DNA of 7,835 bases from Ardenticatenia bacterium (GTDB lineage Bacteria > Chloroflexota > Anaerolineae > Aggregatilineales > Ch27), in the NCBI GenBank assembly GCA_026983935.1, contig JALSTC010000723.1, forward strand, positions 1 through 7,835, in the 5' to 3' direction. Shown in pieces: positions 1 to 6,687 of this stretch. Under the pieces are notes generated by a model that did not search any database, was not told the DNA's origin, and saw only the letters and a list, made by a program, of their open reading frames with translations. Each line of letters opens with the position of its first letter. Position 1 is the first letter of the stretch. The translations under genes and the position numbers were made by a program.

Positions 1-624
1 AGCCGCGAGGGCCGCGAGTGCGTGCTCATCGGCCACGCCGGCCACCCCGAGGTGGAAGGCACCATGGGGCAGTACGACCGCTCGGCGGGCGGGGAGATCT
101 ATCTGGTGGAACGGCCGGAGGACGTGGAATCACTTCATGTCGCCAGGCCTGAAAACCTCAGCTACGTGACCCAGACGACGCTGTCCATCGACGACACGGA
201 GCGGGTGGTGCAGGCCCTGCGTGCGCGTTTCCCGGCCATCGAGGGTCCGCCTCGCGCAGACATCTGTTATGCCACCCAGAACCGCCAGGATGCAGTGCGG
301 GACCTGGCCCGCCGGGTCGAGGTCTGTCTGGTCGTGGGTTCACCGAACAGCTCCAACTCCAATCGCCTGCATGAGCTGGCCCGCCAACAGGGGGTGCCGG
401 CCTATTTGATCGATGATGCGGCAGATCTGCAGCAGGACTGGTTCGATGGGTGTACGGCCGTCGGTGTGACGGCCGGTGCTTCAGCGCCTGCTGTGCTGGT
501 CGACGGTGTACTGGAACGGCTCCGGTCCTGGGGCGCGGACGCCGTGGAGGAAATGGCGGGTCGCCCCGAGAACGTCACATTCTCACTGCCCAACGCGCTG
601 CGTTTCGGCGGCTCGACCTCCTGA
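1..624 (+). CDS. ispH: 4-hydroxy-3-methylbut-2-enyl diphosphate reductase (IspH/LytB), 5' end missing
   Basis: IspH is a cytosolic iron-sulfur enzyme that reduces HMBPP to IPP and DMAPP, the last step of the MEP isoprenoid pathway. The reading frame is open from base 1 and gives 207 residues ending in TGA at 622-624. By comparison with E. coli IspH as I recall it (316 residues), it begins near residue 110. Visible family motifs are [11 protein letters not shown] (with the active-site His and Glu equivalent to H124 and E126), TQTTLS (T167), ICYATQNRQ (third cluster ligand, C197, at 265-267), SSNSNR (substrate diphosphate binding) and GVTAGASAP (S269 region). The first two cluster cysteines lie upstream of the window. 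The C-terminus is short and ordinary. The gene converges on pilE with 12 bp between stop codons, the same neighbourhood as in Pseudomonas aeruginosa. Identification is very secure; the truncation is caused by the window edge. Confidence 0.97.
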   Translation, partial: SREGRECVLIGHAGHPEVEGTMGQYDRSAGGEIYLVERPEDVESLHVARPENLSYVTQTTLSIDDTERVVQALRARFPAIEGPPRADICYATQNRQDAVRDLARRVEVCLVVGSPNSSNSNRLHELARQQGVPAYLIDDAADLQQDWFDGCTAVGVTAGASAPAVLVDGVLERLRSWGADAVEEMAGRPENVTFSLPNALRFGGSTS

Positions 625-636
625 GCCTGTCGGCTG

Positions 637-1059
637 TCACCAGCAATCCGCCACGGTGCCCCCGCTGACGCCCTTGACACCAGCCTGCGTCAGGGTGAGC
701 GTGCCACAGGTGTCGCCGGCCTGCGAGCCGCCGGCGACGGGCGTCGCGGTCAGCGTATAGGTCGATCCGGCGTTCGCCGTGGCGACCGACAGGTTGTAGG
801 TCGGCGTGGCGTTGCCATCGATCGGGCACTGTGACGGGAACAGGTTCAGGGTGACGAGATCCCGGTAGGCGCCGTTCTGGGTGTAGTCCCGCTCCATGGA
901 GTTGGCCAGTTGCAGCAATGCGCCTTCGCAGTCCGCACGCTTGGTCTTGCGTACCTGGTTCTGGTAGGAGGGATATGCGATTGTGGCGAGTATCGAGATG
1001 ATCACCACCACGATGAGCATCTCGATCAGGTTGAATCCGGCTTCGAATCTGTTGTTCAT
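637..1059 (-). CDS. pilE: Type IV minor pilin PilE
   Basis: This is a 140-residue type IV prepilin, processed by the prepilin peptidase and placed in the inner membrane before joining the pilus or its tip. The leader is 8 residues, cut between Gly8 and Phe9, followed by FNLIEM with the conserved Glu at mature position +5 and a hydrophobic helix to about residue 30 (ending near AYPSYQNQV). Asn at +2 is less usual than Thr or Ser. Cysteines lie at 44, 78, 118 and 139. The last two bracket the C-terminal loop CGTLTLTQAG...ADCW, typical of PilE and PilA pilins and probably disulfide-closed. I chose the ATG at 1059 because it gives a short leader and has GAGGAAG 7 bases upstream; an in-frame ATG at 1077 would add six residues. 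It is the last gene of the operon. Its position beside ispH and the pilY genes supports PilE, not the major pilin PilA. Confidence 0.92.
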   Translation of the reverse strand: MNNRFEAGFNLIEMLIVVVIISILATIAYPSYQNQVRKTKRADCEGALLQLANSMERDYTQNGAYRDLVTLNLFPSQCPIDGNATPTYNLSVATANAGSTYTLTATPVAGGSQAGDTCGTLTLTQAGVKGVSGGTVADCW

Positions 1060-1066
1060 ATCGGTC

Positions 1067-1072
1067 TTCCTC
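1067..1072 (-). promoter_or_regulatory. Ribosome binding site of pilE
   Basis: GAGGAA on the minus strand lies 7 bases before the ATG at 1059. It favours this start over the in-frame ATG at 1077, which has only a close GGAG three bases away. Confidence 0.6.
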
Positions 1073-1095
1073 GTCATGGACTCCGTGTTCCGTCA

Positions 1096-1111
1096 GGGCC
1101 GTCAGCGGCCC
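1096..1111 (-). repeat. GC-rich hairpin over the pilY2-like stop codon
   Basis: A perfect 6-bp inverted repeat (GGGCCG / CGGCCC) encloses a 4-base loop that contains most of the TGA stop of the pilY2-like gene (1102-1104). In the minus-strand transcript it would sit 36 bases before the pilE start. No T-run follows, so it does not look like a complete intrinsic terminator. It could be a 3'-end stabiliser, a processing site or a partial attenuator that sets pilE level; the function is inferred only. Confidence 0.4.
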
Positions 1112-1446
1112 GGCAGGCCGAGCGGAAGGGCCTTTTTAGGCAGCAGCCACAGTTCGTCGATCACGGTCCTGCCCTCGGCGTCATGGCTGTAGTTGCATCC
1201 CACCCGCTTGCCGGGCTTCAGCGAGCCCTGCAGCAGCCGCCCGCCCGTCTTGTCCCGGATCGTGGTATTGGGCGTGAGATACAGTTCGATGTCTCCGATA
1301 TTGATCAGGCCGGAGCGCGGATCGATGCCGTTGATAACGCCGCTGTGCATGAAGGCACGGGGGAAGTGCTCCGGCAGCCTGTCGGCGTGCGCCGGCAGGC
1401 TTGTCATCAGCGTTGCCAGGAACATCAGGCGGATTATGGTAAACAT
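1102..1446 (-). CDS. pilY2: Small exported PilY2-like protein
   Basis: The gene encodes a 114-residue protein with a clear Sec signal peptide: a basic residue at 6, a hydrophobic stretch, and probable cleavage after AHA at residue 21. There is no lipobox, so a soluble periplasmic product is likely. The mature part (about 93 residues) has a short beta-rich core at residues 33-103, with segments such as SGVINGIDPRSGLINIGD, LYLTPNTTI, GSLKPGKRVG and DELWLLP. Only one cysteine (84) remains after processing. Position between pilY1 and pilE, size and export all match P. aeruginosa PilY2 (about 115 residues), which was reported as needed for type IV pilus biogenesis but has no assigned biochemical role. 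I could not align it, so the symbol rests mainly on context and architecture. The ATG at 1446 has AGGAG 8 bases upstream (1455-1459) and follows the pilY1 stop by 43 bases. Confidence 0.7.
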   Translation of the reverse strand: MFTIIRLMFLATLMTSLPAHADRLPEHFPRAFMHSGVINGIDPRSGLINIGDIELYLTPNTTIRDKTGGRLLQGSLKPGKRVGCNYSHDAEGRTVIDELWLLPKKALPLGLPGR

Positions 1447-1489
1447 GGTTCCTTCTCCTGTTTCGGATCGACGGGCGAATTGCCCTGGT

Positions 1490-4400
1490 TCACAGTTTCA
1501 GCTCTTCCCAGGACAGGCGGCCGGTCTTCTGGCCCTTGCGGTCGACCAACTGGTCGTTGAAGGTGCCGGAAGCCGATCCGGTGTCCGACCCGGATACATA
1601 GCGACGGTTGCCCATGATGACGGGACTGGTCGGCAGGCCGCCGTTGAAGCGCCTGCCGCCTGCCGTGACCATGTTGCTGCCGTCGCTGACCATGTCCAGG
1701 CTGTCCACCCGGTTGTCGCCATTGATGTCGAAGGCGGGTTCGGACGGCGAATTGCCGTCCAGCCAGTTGATGGACATGAGGTAGCCGGTGCCGCCGCCCG
1801 TGCAGGGGCTGGAGTTCGGCACTGTGGTATTGAAGAACACCAGGTCGTCGCGTACCACAGGATCCGTCACCACGCGCTCGCCGGCGATATCACTGAACTC
1901 GATGCGCCAGCCTAGGTCGGTGCCGGTGTAGTCCACCGGGTTGTTGGTTACCAGCCGGAAGTCCGGGCTGGTCGCCGAGGCGGACAGCGTCTGGGTCACC
2001 AGGTCACTCACGGTGACATTGCCCGAACCCTTGTTCCACACGCCGTAGAAGGCCTGCACGGTGGTGCTGGAGATATCGGACGTCGTGAGGTACTGGCCGG
2101 TGCCGAACAGGACCAGCTCGTTGGGGGAATTTGTGGCGCTGGTCGGCACCGCTGTGTTGTCGACCACCATGGGCACCGTGGTGATGGGCTGGCTGGGTGA
2201 GCCGTCGAACAGCGGGACCGGCGTGGTCCCTGACTTGGTGGCGACATCCCAGGCGTTGGAGTTGGAGGATGACAGATCGAAGACCCACAGATCACCCTGC
2301 AGGTCACCGGCGTATACGCGGTCGGCCGTGCCATTGCCGTCGCTGTCGATGACCGCCGGGGTGGAGAGGCCGTTGCGGTTGGCGGGTGAGCCTGTCTGGG
2401 TAGAGATCACCACGTAGTCGGTGGCGCTCCAGGTACCGTCCAGACCGTCTTCCAGGAACAGGATGAACAGCTTGGCTTCGCCGCTGCCGGTATCGTTGTA
2501 GCCATTGCCGAAGATGGCCGCCCACTTGCCGTTGTTCATCAGCACGATGGAGGCCTGGCTGAAGGTGTAGCCGAGATCCGGGTGGGTGAATTCCCACAGC
2601 ACCTTGTCCTGCGGGTCGCTGCCGCTCTCGGAATAGATCGGAGAGGTGACGTCGAGCGCATACATGCCACGGCCGCCGGCCCGCAGGCCGCCGAGAAGGA
2701 TGGTCCGCCAGGCGCGGCTGCCGCTCACCGTGGTCTTCACATAGGCGTCGGTGACCGTCGGCGGCGCGTCGACATAGTATCGATGTGTGTACGCCGGGTC
2801 GGTAAGATAGTGCAGGCCACCGGTGGCGGAAGTGGAGAACAGCATGCTGGGGATATAGGCCATGACTTCCTGGCCATTGGTTTCGCTGAAGCCGTGCAGC
2901 ATGCCATCGTTCGACCCAACGTAGACCACGCCGGCGCGGTTTTTTTGGCTGGCCACGAAGTCCGAATAGGTCTGACCAGCACTGGTCGGGAAGGGGGCGG
3001 TATCTGGCCAGTTTCCACGCGGCGGACCGACATAGACCGGGTCTGAATGGACGATGTCACCCAGCCTGCTGCCGCGGGTCCGCAGCGACTTGCTGGTGAA
3101 GGTGTTGGTGCCGTCGGTGTAGCTGCACGACATGGTACTGTTGATTTCGCAACCGCGATCACCGCGCAGGAAGTCCATTCGCGCCAGGCCGGATGCCGGA
3201 GTGTCCGTGCTTCCTGTCGGGTCGGTGCGCAGGTCGGCCTGCTGGGCGGCCGTGAGGGCGCTCCACTGGAAGGGAATGCCGTCCGTCCCGTCATAGGACA
3301 GGATGGTGCGCGGGGTCGTCAGCAGATCCCGCGAATCCAGCGCATTTGCGGCGCTCCAATTTATGGTTGGCTGAATGGCACCTGTGACCGGATCGAGATC
3401 CACGGACTGCAGATCGCCTTCCCACTTGTCGCTGCTGAAACGTGCGAAGTACAGCACCGAATTGGTGTTGAGCGAGGTCGAATTGAGCGCCACCGCGGAT
3501 GCCGAACCGGTGCGGCTGGCGATGGCGGAGAGCGCCGCCTGCAGGCCCAGCGTTAGCTGCTGCGGATCCTGCGCATTGAGGAACAGGCCGCGAGAGTTGT
3601 AGGCCGCGTGCCAGAGATCGTCTATCCGTCTGCCATCCTGCGTGGGGATGGGGTTGGGCCAGTTGAATCCGGCACTGGTCGGGTCGCTGACTCCAGGATC
3701 CAGAGTGCCGGTGATGCCCAGCGCCACACCGAAGGTGACGAGGTGCTGATGCTGGGCCTCATCGATGCCGCCGATCTTGGGCACCTGGTCCGCCAGTGAG
3801 GTTTTCAGGTCATTCTCGTAGTATTCCATGGCGACGTCGGCCAGCGTGTTGGCGTTGCCATCGGCATAGGGCGGGCCGTCGAAGGCGGTGTTGTCGTCGC
3901 CGTCGGTGTTGCCCACACCAGGGTTGCCGCCGTTCCAGTAGCCGTCCGTGATCACGACATCGAAGTTCTGCTGGCAGGTGCCGCCCTGGCTCGCCGGAAG
4001 GATGGGCGAGCTGCCGGAGCGGAACAGATCGCCGACTCGTTGCAGCGCCCTGCGCGCCGGCGTGCCGAAGCAGATGACGCTGTCGCAGCGTATGTTCTGT
4101 CCATAGATGGACTGCAACAGGCTCACCTGGTTGCTCTGAACGCTCATGCTCGCCGCATCGCGGATGTTGCCGTTGTTGTAGACATCCAGCCCCATGCGCT
4201 TGTTGGTCGTGTCGCTGACCACAGTGCCCAATGCGCTCTTGGCAATGAACTTGCGCTTGCGGTGATAGGTGAACCAGTTGGCGAAATTCTGGATTTCCTC
4301 GTTGTAGGTGCAGACTGGCGCGGCCACGCAGTCGGCACGGGTCGCGCTCACGGTGTAGGTGGAAGTCGAAGGAGTGATCCGCACCTGTACGTTGCCATCG

Positions 4401-5044
4401 GTGGCATCCACGATGCCGTTGCCGTTGGTGTCACTCCACAGGTAGTACTCGGCGGGGAAGATGGTGTCGACGAACCAGCCGCCCTGTGAGGGGGCATAGT
4501 TGAAGAAGCTGATCGGCGACGTCAGGTCCAGGGTCGCGCCACCGGGGTCGTTGGGGTCGACCGGGGCGGCGGTGGGGGTCGAATCGTTGTATAGGGGGTT
4601 GCCGGAAGCGTCGACGCCGGGCCATGGCGAGTAGGTGACCGCCGGGTTGTAATAGAGGCTGTTGAACTCGAAATTTCGTGCCCGCCAGGCACCGGGTTCA
4701 GCAGTGGCCGAGGGCGTGACATAGGGGTAGCAGGTGGGGGTGCATCCCGAGTTGATGAAGTCGATGTCCAGGCCGTTGTTGGGGGTGGGCAGGATATAGT
4801 AGTTGCCGGACCAGCCGCCGATATTGGGCAGACCGCTGGTCGTGCCTGCCACGAGGAGATCCCACTCCATGCTGCCGGAGTCGTCGAGAATGAAATAGAC
4901 GTTCGGTTCCACCGAAGTGGAGAGGAACAGGGGGCTCTCCGACAGGGTGCCAGGCGCGGCCAGGGGTGCGCCCGTTCCGAGCGCCAGTCCTGCGGCGATG
5001 ACAGAGGAGGCGGCGAATGTCTTCATGAGAGTCGAGTTGGTCAT
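1490..5044 (-). CDS. pilY1: Type IV pilus tip adhesin and mechanosensor PilY1 (PilC family)
   Basis: The 1184-residue product is close to the size of P. aeruginosa PilY1 (about 1160). Family members are secreted, sit at the pilus tip with the minor pilins, and act in adhesion, calcium-dependent retraction control and surface sensing. A Sec signal spans residues 1-30 (cleavage near APLAAP). The family entry segment SPLFLSTSVEPNVYFILDDS follows, carrying the DDSGSM metal-site motif of a von Willebrand A-like domain (54-59); VITDG at 364-368 fits its distal strand. RGD is at 627-629. The C-terminal PilC beta-propeller holds HSDPVYVG (666-673), YVGSNDGMLHGF (708-719), GLRAGGRGMYALD (786-798) and the calcium loop DSDGNGTAD before VYAGDLQGDLW (900-920). 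Further calcium-like loops lie at 205-216 and 1106-1117. The C-terminus GRLSWEEL is family-typical. The ATG at 5044 gives a proper signal peptide and has GAGGT upstream; a TTG at 5119 would overlap pilX and bury the signal. Confidence 0.96.
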   Translation of the reverse strand: MTNSTLMKTFAASSVIAAGLALGTGAPLAAPGTLSESPLFLSTSVEPNVYFILDDSGSMEWDLLVAGTTSGLPNIGGWSGNYYILPTPNNGLDIDFINSGCTPTCYPYVTPSATAEPGAWRARNFEFNSLYYNPAVTYSPWPGVDASGNPLYNDSTPTAAPVDPNDPGGATLDLTSPISFFNYAPSQGGWFVDTIFPAEYYLWSDTNGNGIVDATDGNVQVRITPSTSTYTVSATRADCVAAPVCTYNEEIQNFANWFTYHRKRKFIAKSALGTVVSDTTNKRMGLDVYNNGNIRDAASMSVQSNQVSLLQSIYGQNIRCDSVICFGTPARRALQRVGDLFRSGSSPILPASQGGTCQQNFDVVITDGYWNGGNPGVGNTDGDDNTAFDGPPYADGNANTLADVAMEYYENDLKTSLADQVPKIGGIDEAQHQHLVTFGVALGITGTLDPGVSDPTSAGFNWPNPIPTQDGRRIDDLWHAAYNSRGLFLNAQDPQQLTLGLQAALSAIASRTGSASAVALNSTSLNTNSVLYFARFSSDKWEGDLQSVDLDPVTGAIQPTINWSAANALDSRDLLTTPRTILSYDGTDGIPFQWSALTAAQQADLRTDPTGSTDTPASGLARMDFLRGDRGCEINSTMSCSYTDGTNTFTSKSLRTRGSRLGDIVHSDPVYVGPPRGNWPDTAPFPTSAGQTYSDFVASQKNRAGVVYVGSNDGMLHGFSETNGQEVMAYIPSMLFSTSATGGLHYLTDPAYTHRYYVDAPPTVTDAYVKTTVSGSRAWRTILLGGLRAGGRGMYALDVTSPIYSESGSDPQDKVLWEFTHPDLGYTFSQASIVLMNNGKWAAIFGNGYNDTGSGEAKLFILFLEDGLDGTWSATDYVVISTQTGSPANRNGLSTPAVIDSDGNGTADRVYAGDLQGDLWVFDLSSSNSNAWDVATKSGTTPVPLFDGSPSQPITTVPMVVDNTAVPTSATNSPNELVLFGTGQYLTTSDISSTTVQAFYGVWNKGSGNVTVSDLVTQTLSASATSPDFRLVTNNPVDYTGTDLGWRIEFSDIAGERVVTDPVVRDDLVFFNTTVPNSSPCTGGGTGYLMSINWLDGNSPSEPAFDINGDNRVDSLDMVSDGSNMVTAGGRRFNGGLPTSPVIMGNRRYVSGSDTGSASGTFNDQLVDRKGQKTGRLSWEELKL
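2939..2946 (-). repeat. A7 tract with an A_AAA_AAC slippery heptamer inside pilY1
   Basis: On the coding strand seven adenines are followed by C. The codons are CAA AAA AAC (Gln-Lys-Asn, residues 700-702), so the zero-frame phase is exactly A_AAA_AAC, a classical minus-one slippery heptamer. It is the longest homopolymer I noticed in this GC-rich window. The minus-one frame stays open to about 2304. I see no Shine-Dalgarno-like stimulator upstream and no convincing hairpin downstream, so programmed frameshifting is unproven. Confidence 0.5.
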
Positions 5045-5053
5045 GGCGTGTTG

Positions 5054-5058
5054 ACCTC
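5054..5058 (-). promoter_or_regulatory. Ribosome binding site of pilY1
   Basis: GAGGT on the minus strand ends 9 bases before the ATG at 5044. It supports this start over the upstream TTG at 5119 and the internal ATG at 5026, which lacks a comparable site. Confidence 0.5.
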
Positions 5059-5069
5059 GCTGGTCCAGT

Positions 5070-5083
5070 CCGGCCCGGGCCGG
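5070..5083 (-). repeat. 14-bp perfect GC palindrome between pilX and pilY1
   Basis: CCGGCCCGGGCCGG reads the same on both strands. As RNA it can form a 5-bp stem with a 4-base loop, lying between the pilX stop (5103) and the pilY1 ribosome binding site. No T-run follows. It may tune pilY1 expression relative to the minor pilins or protect the upstream message; both roles are inference. Confidence 0.45.
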
Positions 5084-5102
5084 CAGGAGTTGTGTTTCCG
5101 GT

Positions 5103-5669
5103 TCAGAATATGCGTCCAAAGTAGGTGCGCAGAATGACTTCCGTCGGCTCGGTACCGGCGGCGCCGACCATCTTTCCGGTGCCGCGGGCCGTTACGCGGA
5201 ACACTGCAACATCGTTGCTTCCTACCTGCGATTTGTAGTTGTTTCCGATGTTCTTGGCGGACCTGCCGCCCGAGATGGTGCCGAAGCGCTTGACTATGTA
5301 GCGCGGCGCTGTTTGCGTGCCCGGTACCGTGTTGGCGGCCGCCGACAGGGCATTGTCGGTCCAGGTGGCGGACTGCGTGTAGTCCGGTTCCACGTCGGCT
5401 AGTCCGAAAAGGCCGTTGGTGCCATTGAAAACCGATGCAGACACGACGTTTGCCACGAAATTCTCGCCGTCCCGCAGCGCTGATTCAGCCGACTGGAAGG
5501 CGATCATGCGGTCTCTCAGGTTGCCCGCCATCTTCTCCTCGAGCGTCGTACCACGCATGGAACTGATGCCGATCATGGTCAGGATCAGCAGGAAGATGAG
5601 GCTGAACACGAGGGCCAGGCCGGATTGCTGTGCAGCAAGGTGATATCGATGGTGGCTGTCAGTCAACAT
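5103..5669 (-). CDS. pilX: Type IV minor pilin PilX
   Basis: This 188-residue prepilin has a 17-residue leader cut after Gly17 (QQSG before LALVF) and a hydrophobic helix over residues 18-36. The PilX N-terminal signature follows: SSMRGTTLEEKMAGNLRDR (37-54) and FQSAESALRDGE (58-69). Mature position +5 is Phe, not Glu. That is normal for this family and resembles type II secretion GspK, which caps the pseudopilus tip and needs no Glu5 contact with an earlier subunit. The protein has no cysteine at all, so it cannot form the disulfide loop described for Neisseria PilX. The C-terminus (VILRTYFGRIF) is family-like. The ATG at 5669 follows the pilW stop by 16 bases, with GGGGGA about 8 bases upstream. 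The expected role is in the PilVWX-FimU-PilE tip complex that primes assembly and anchors PilY1. Confidence 0.92.
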   Translation of the reverse strand: MLTDSHHRYHLAAQQSGLALVFSLIFLLILTMIGISSMRGTTLEEKMAGNLRDRMIAFQSAESALRDGENFVANVVSASVFNGTNGLFGLADVEPDYTQSATWTDNALSAAANTVPGTQTAPRYIVKRFGTISGGRSAKNIGNNYKSQVGSNDVAVFRVTARGTGKMVGAAGTEPTEVILRTYFGRIF

Positions 5670-5685
5670 GGAGTGGTTCCCCCGT

Positions 5686-6687
5686 CTAGTTGCGGATAGC
5701 GACAGTGGTGGTATAGACCTGGCGCAGCCGCCGGTCTGGCGCCATGAATACGGCGCCCGCGTATGTCAGGGACTGTGCCGCGGACGTCAGGTTATCGCGG
5801 TAACTGCGGATCATCAGCGACACCCGCACGGACACCACATTGTCCATGCTGCCCACCGAGCCGGCATCGACATAGTAGTTCGCGACCCCATCGCCATCGG
5901 TGTCCTCACCGTAGACAATCTGCATGTTCTCGACGCCGTCCACGAGTTCCAGATTGGCGGCGCCGTCGTTGCGGAACAGGGCCGGTTCGCCGCTACCTCC
6001 CGGCGCGATGCTGTAGGTGATGCGCCGCAGGCGGTACAGTGTGGCGTCGCCGCGGTAGACCTTGGACAGGCAATGCGCGTTGCCTCCTCCGCAGCCGCCG
6101 CCGGCGTTGAAGTTACCCGGTTGGGTGGCATTGCCGGTGTTGTGGACGATGGTGCCATTGCCGGGGTTGGCATTGGAGATCTGGAAGATGTCTCCGCCGT
6201 TGCAGTCGCTGACCAGCACGATATCGCCCTGCTGTAGGTCGTTGCCGGCCGCTACCTTGAGATCCGACGAGGCGAGCGGTCCATAGTTGCCCGCTCCATT
6301 GGGAAGAATGGCCAGTCCCGTGTCGTAGGCGCCCGTCAACGTGATGCTGTCTGGTGCAGTTCCGCCGCCGTCGGCCCCGGTGACGCCTGCATTGGAAAGC
6401 AGGTCGACATAGTTTGCACCTCCGGGGTTGAGCAGGTTGTTGGTGCCCGAGAATTGTCCACAGCCCCAAAATCCTGCCATTCGGATGTCCCGCGACAGGA
6501 ATTCCATGGCGAAGCGAGCGTTTTCCTGCATTCTGGACACCGAGTCGCCGACCCGGTAGGTCTGTTTGCTCGACGTCATGATCTGGATGACGCCACCCAG
6601 CAGGATAAGGCTGAGCGTGAGGGCCACCATGATCTCGACCAGTGTCAGACCGGCCTGATTCCGTGCCTGGGGATTGATGTATTTCAT
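5686..6687 (-). CDS. pilW: Type IV minor pilin PilW
   Basis: This 333-residue prepilin is the largest of the set. The leader is 13 residues (cut after Gly13); LTLVEIMVAL follows, with Glu at +5 and a hydrophobic helix to about residue 36. Next come SRMQENARFAMEFLSRDIRMAG (51-72), typical of PilW. Four cysteines (76, 162, 199, 206) may form two disulfides, and a Gly-rich patch surrounds 196-203. A calcium-loop-like DTDGDGVAN lies at 262-270 inside the family segment reading YGEDTDGDG. The C-terminus ends DRRLRQVYTTTVAIRN, again family-typical. An RGD tripeptide occurs at 212-214. The ATG overlaps the pilV stop as ATGA (6684-6687) and has no clear ribosome binding site, so it is probably translated by coupling to pilV. 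In known systems PilW, with PilV and PilX, links PilY1 to the pilus fibre. Confidence 0.94.
   Translation of the reverse strand: MKYINPQARNQAGLTLVEIMVALTLSLILLGGVIQIMTSSKQTYRVGDSVSRMQENARFAMEFLSRDIRMAGFWGCGQFSGTNNLLNPGGANYVDLLSNAGVTGADGGGTAPDSITLTGAYDTGLAILPNGAGNYGPLASSDLKVAAGNDLQQGDIVLVSDCNGGDIFQISNANPGNGTIVHNTGNATQPGNFNAGGGCGGGNAHCLSKVYRGDATLYRLRRITYSIAPGGSGEPALFRNDGAANLELVDGVENMQIVYGEDTDGDGVANYYVDAGSVGSMDNVVSVRVSLMIRSYRDNLTSAAQSLTYAGAVFMAPDRRLRQVYTTTVAIRN

Noticed and set aside
610..627. Terminator at the ispH-pilE junction
   Set aside because: Only a 5-bp stem with an 8-base loop and no T-run on either strand; too weak to annotate.
1473..1485. GGGC-N5-GCCC hairpin between pilY1 and the pilY2-like gene
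   Set aside because: A 4-bp stem is expected by chance in GC-rich DNA and no T-run follows.
910..1560. Plus-strand open frame of 216 codons
   Set aside because: It runs antisense to pilE and the pilY2-like gene, both strongly supported; its product has no recognisable domain, and long antisense frames are common in GC-rich DNA.
1193..1915. Plus-strand open frame of 240 codons
   Set aside because: Antisense to the pilY2-like gene and the end of pilY1; composition is that of a shadow and no motif is recognised.
2304..2597. Separate gene in the minus-one frame of pilY1
   Set aside because: No family motif; it is interesting only as the frame reached by slippage at 2939-2946, not as a gene of its own.
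1490..5119. Longer pilY1 from a TTG at 5119
   Set aside because: It would place 25 polar residues before the signal peptide and overlap pilX; the ATG at 5044 has a ribosome binding site.
5668..6237. Plus-strand open frame of 189 codons
   Set aside because: Entirely antisense to pilW; no family pattern or ribosome binding site noticed.
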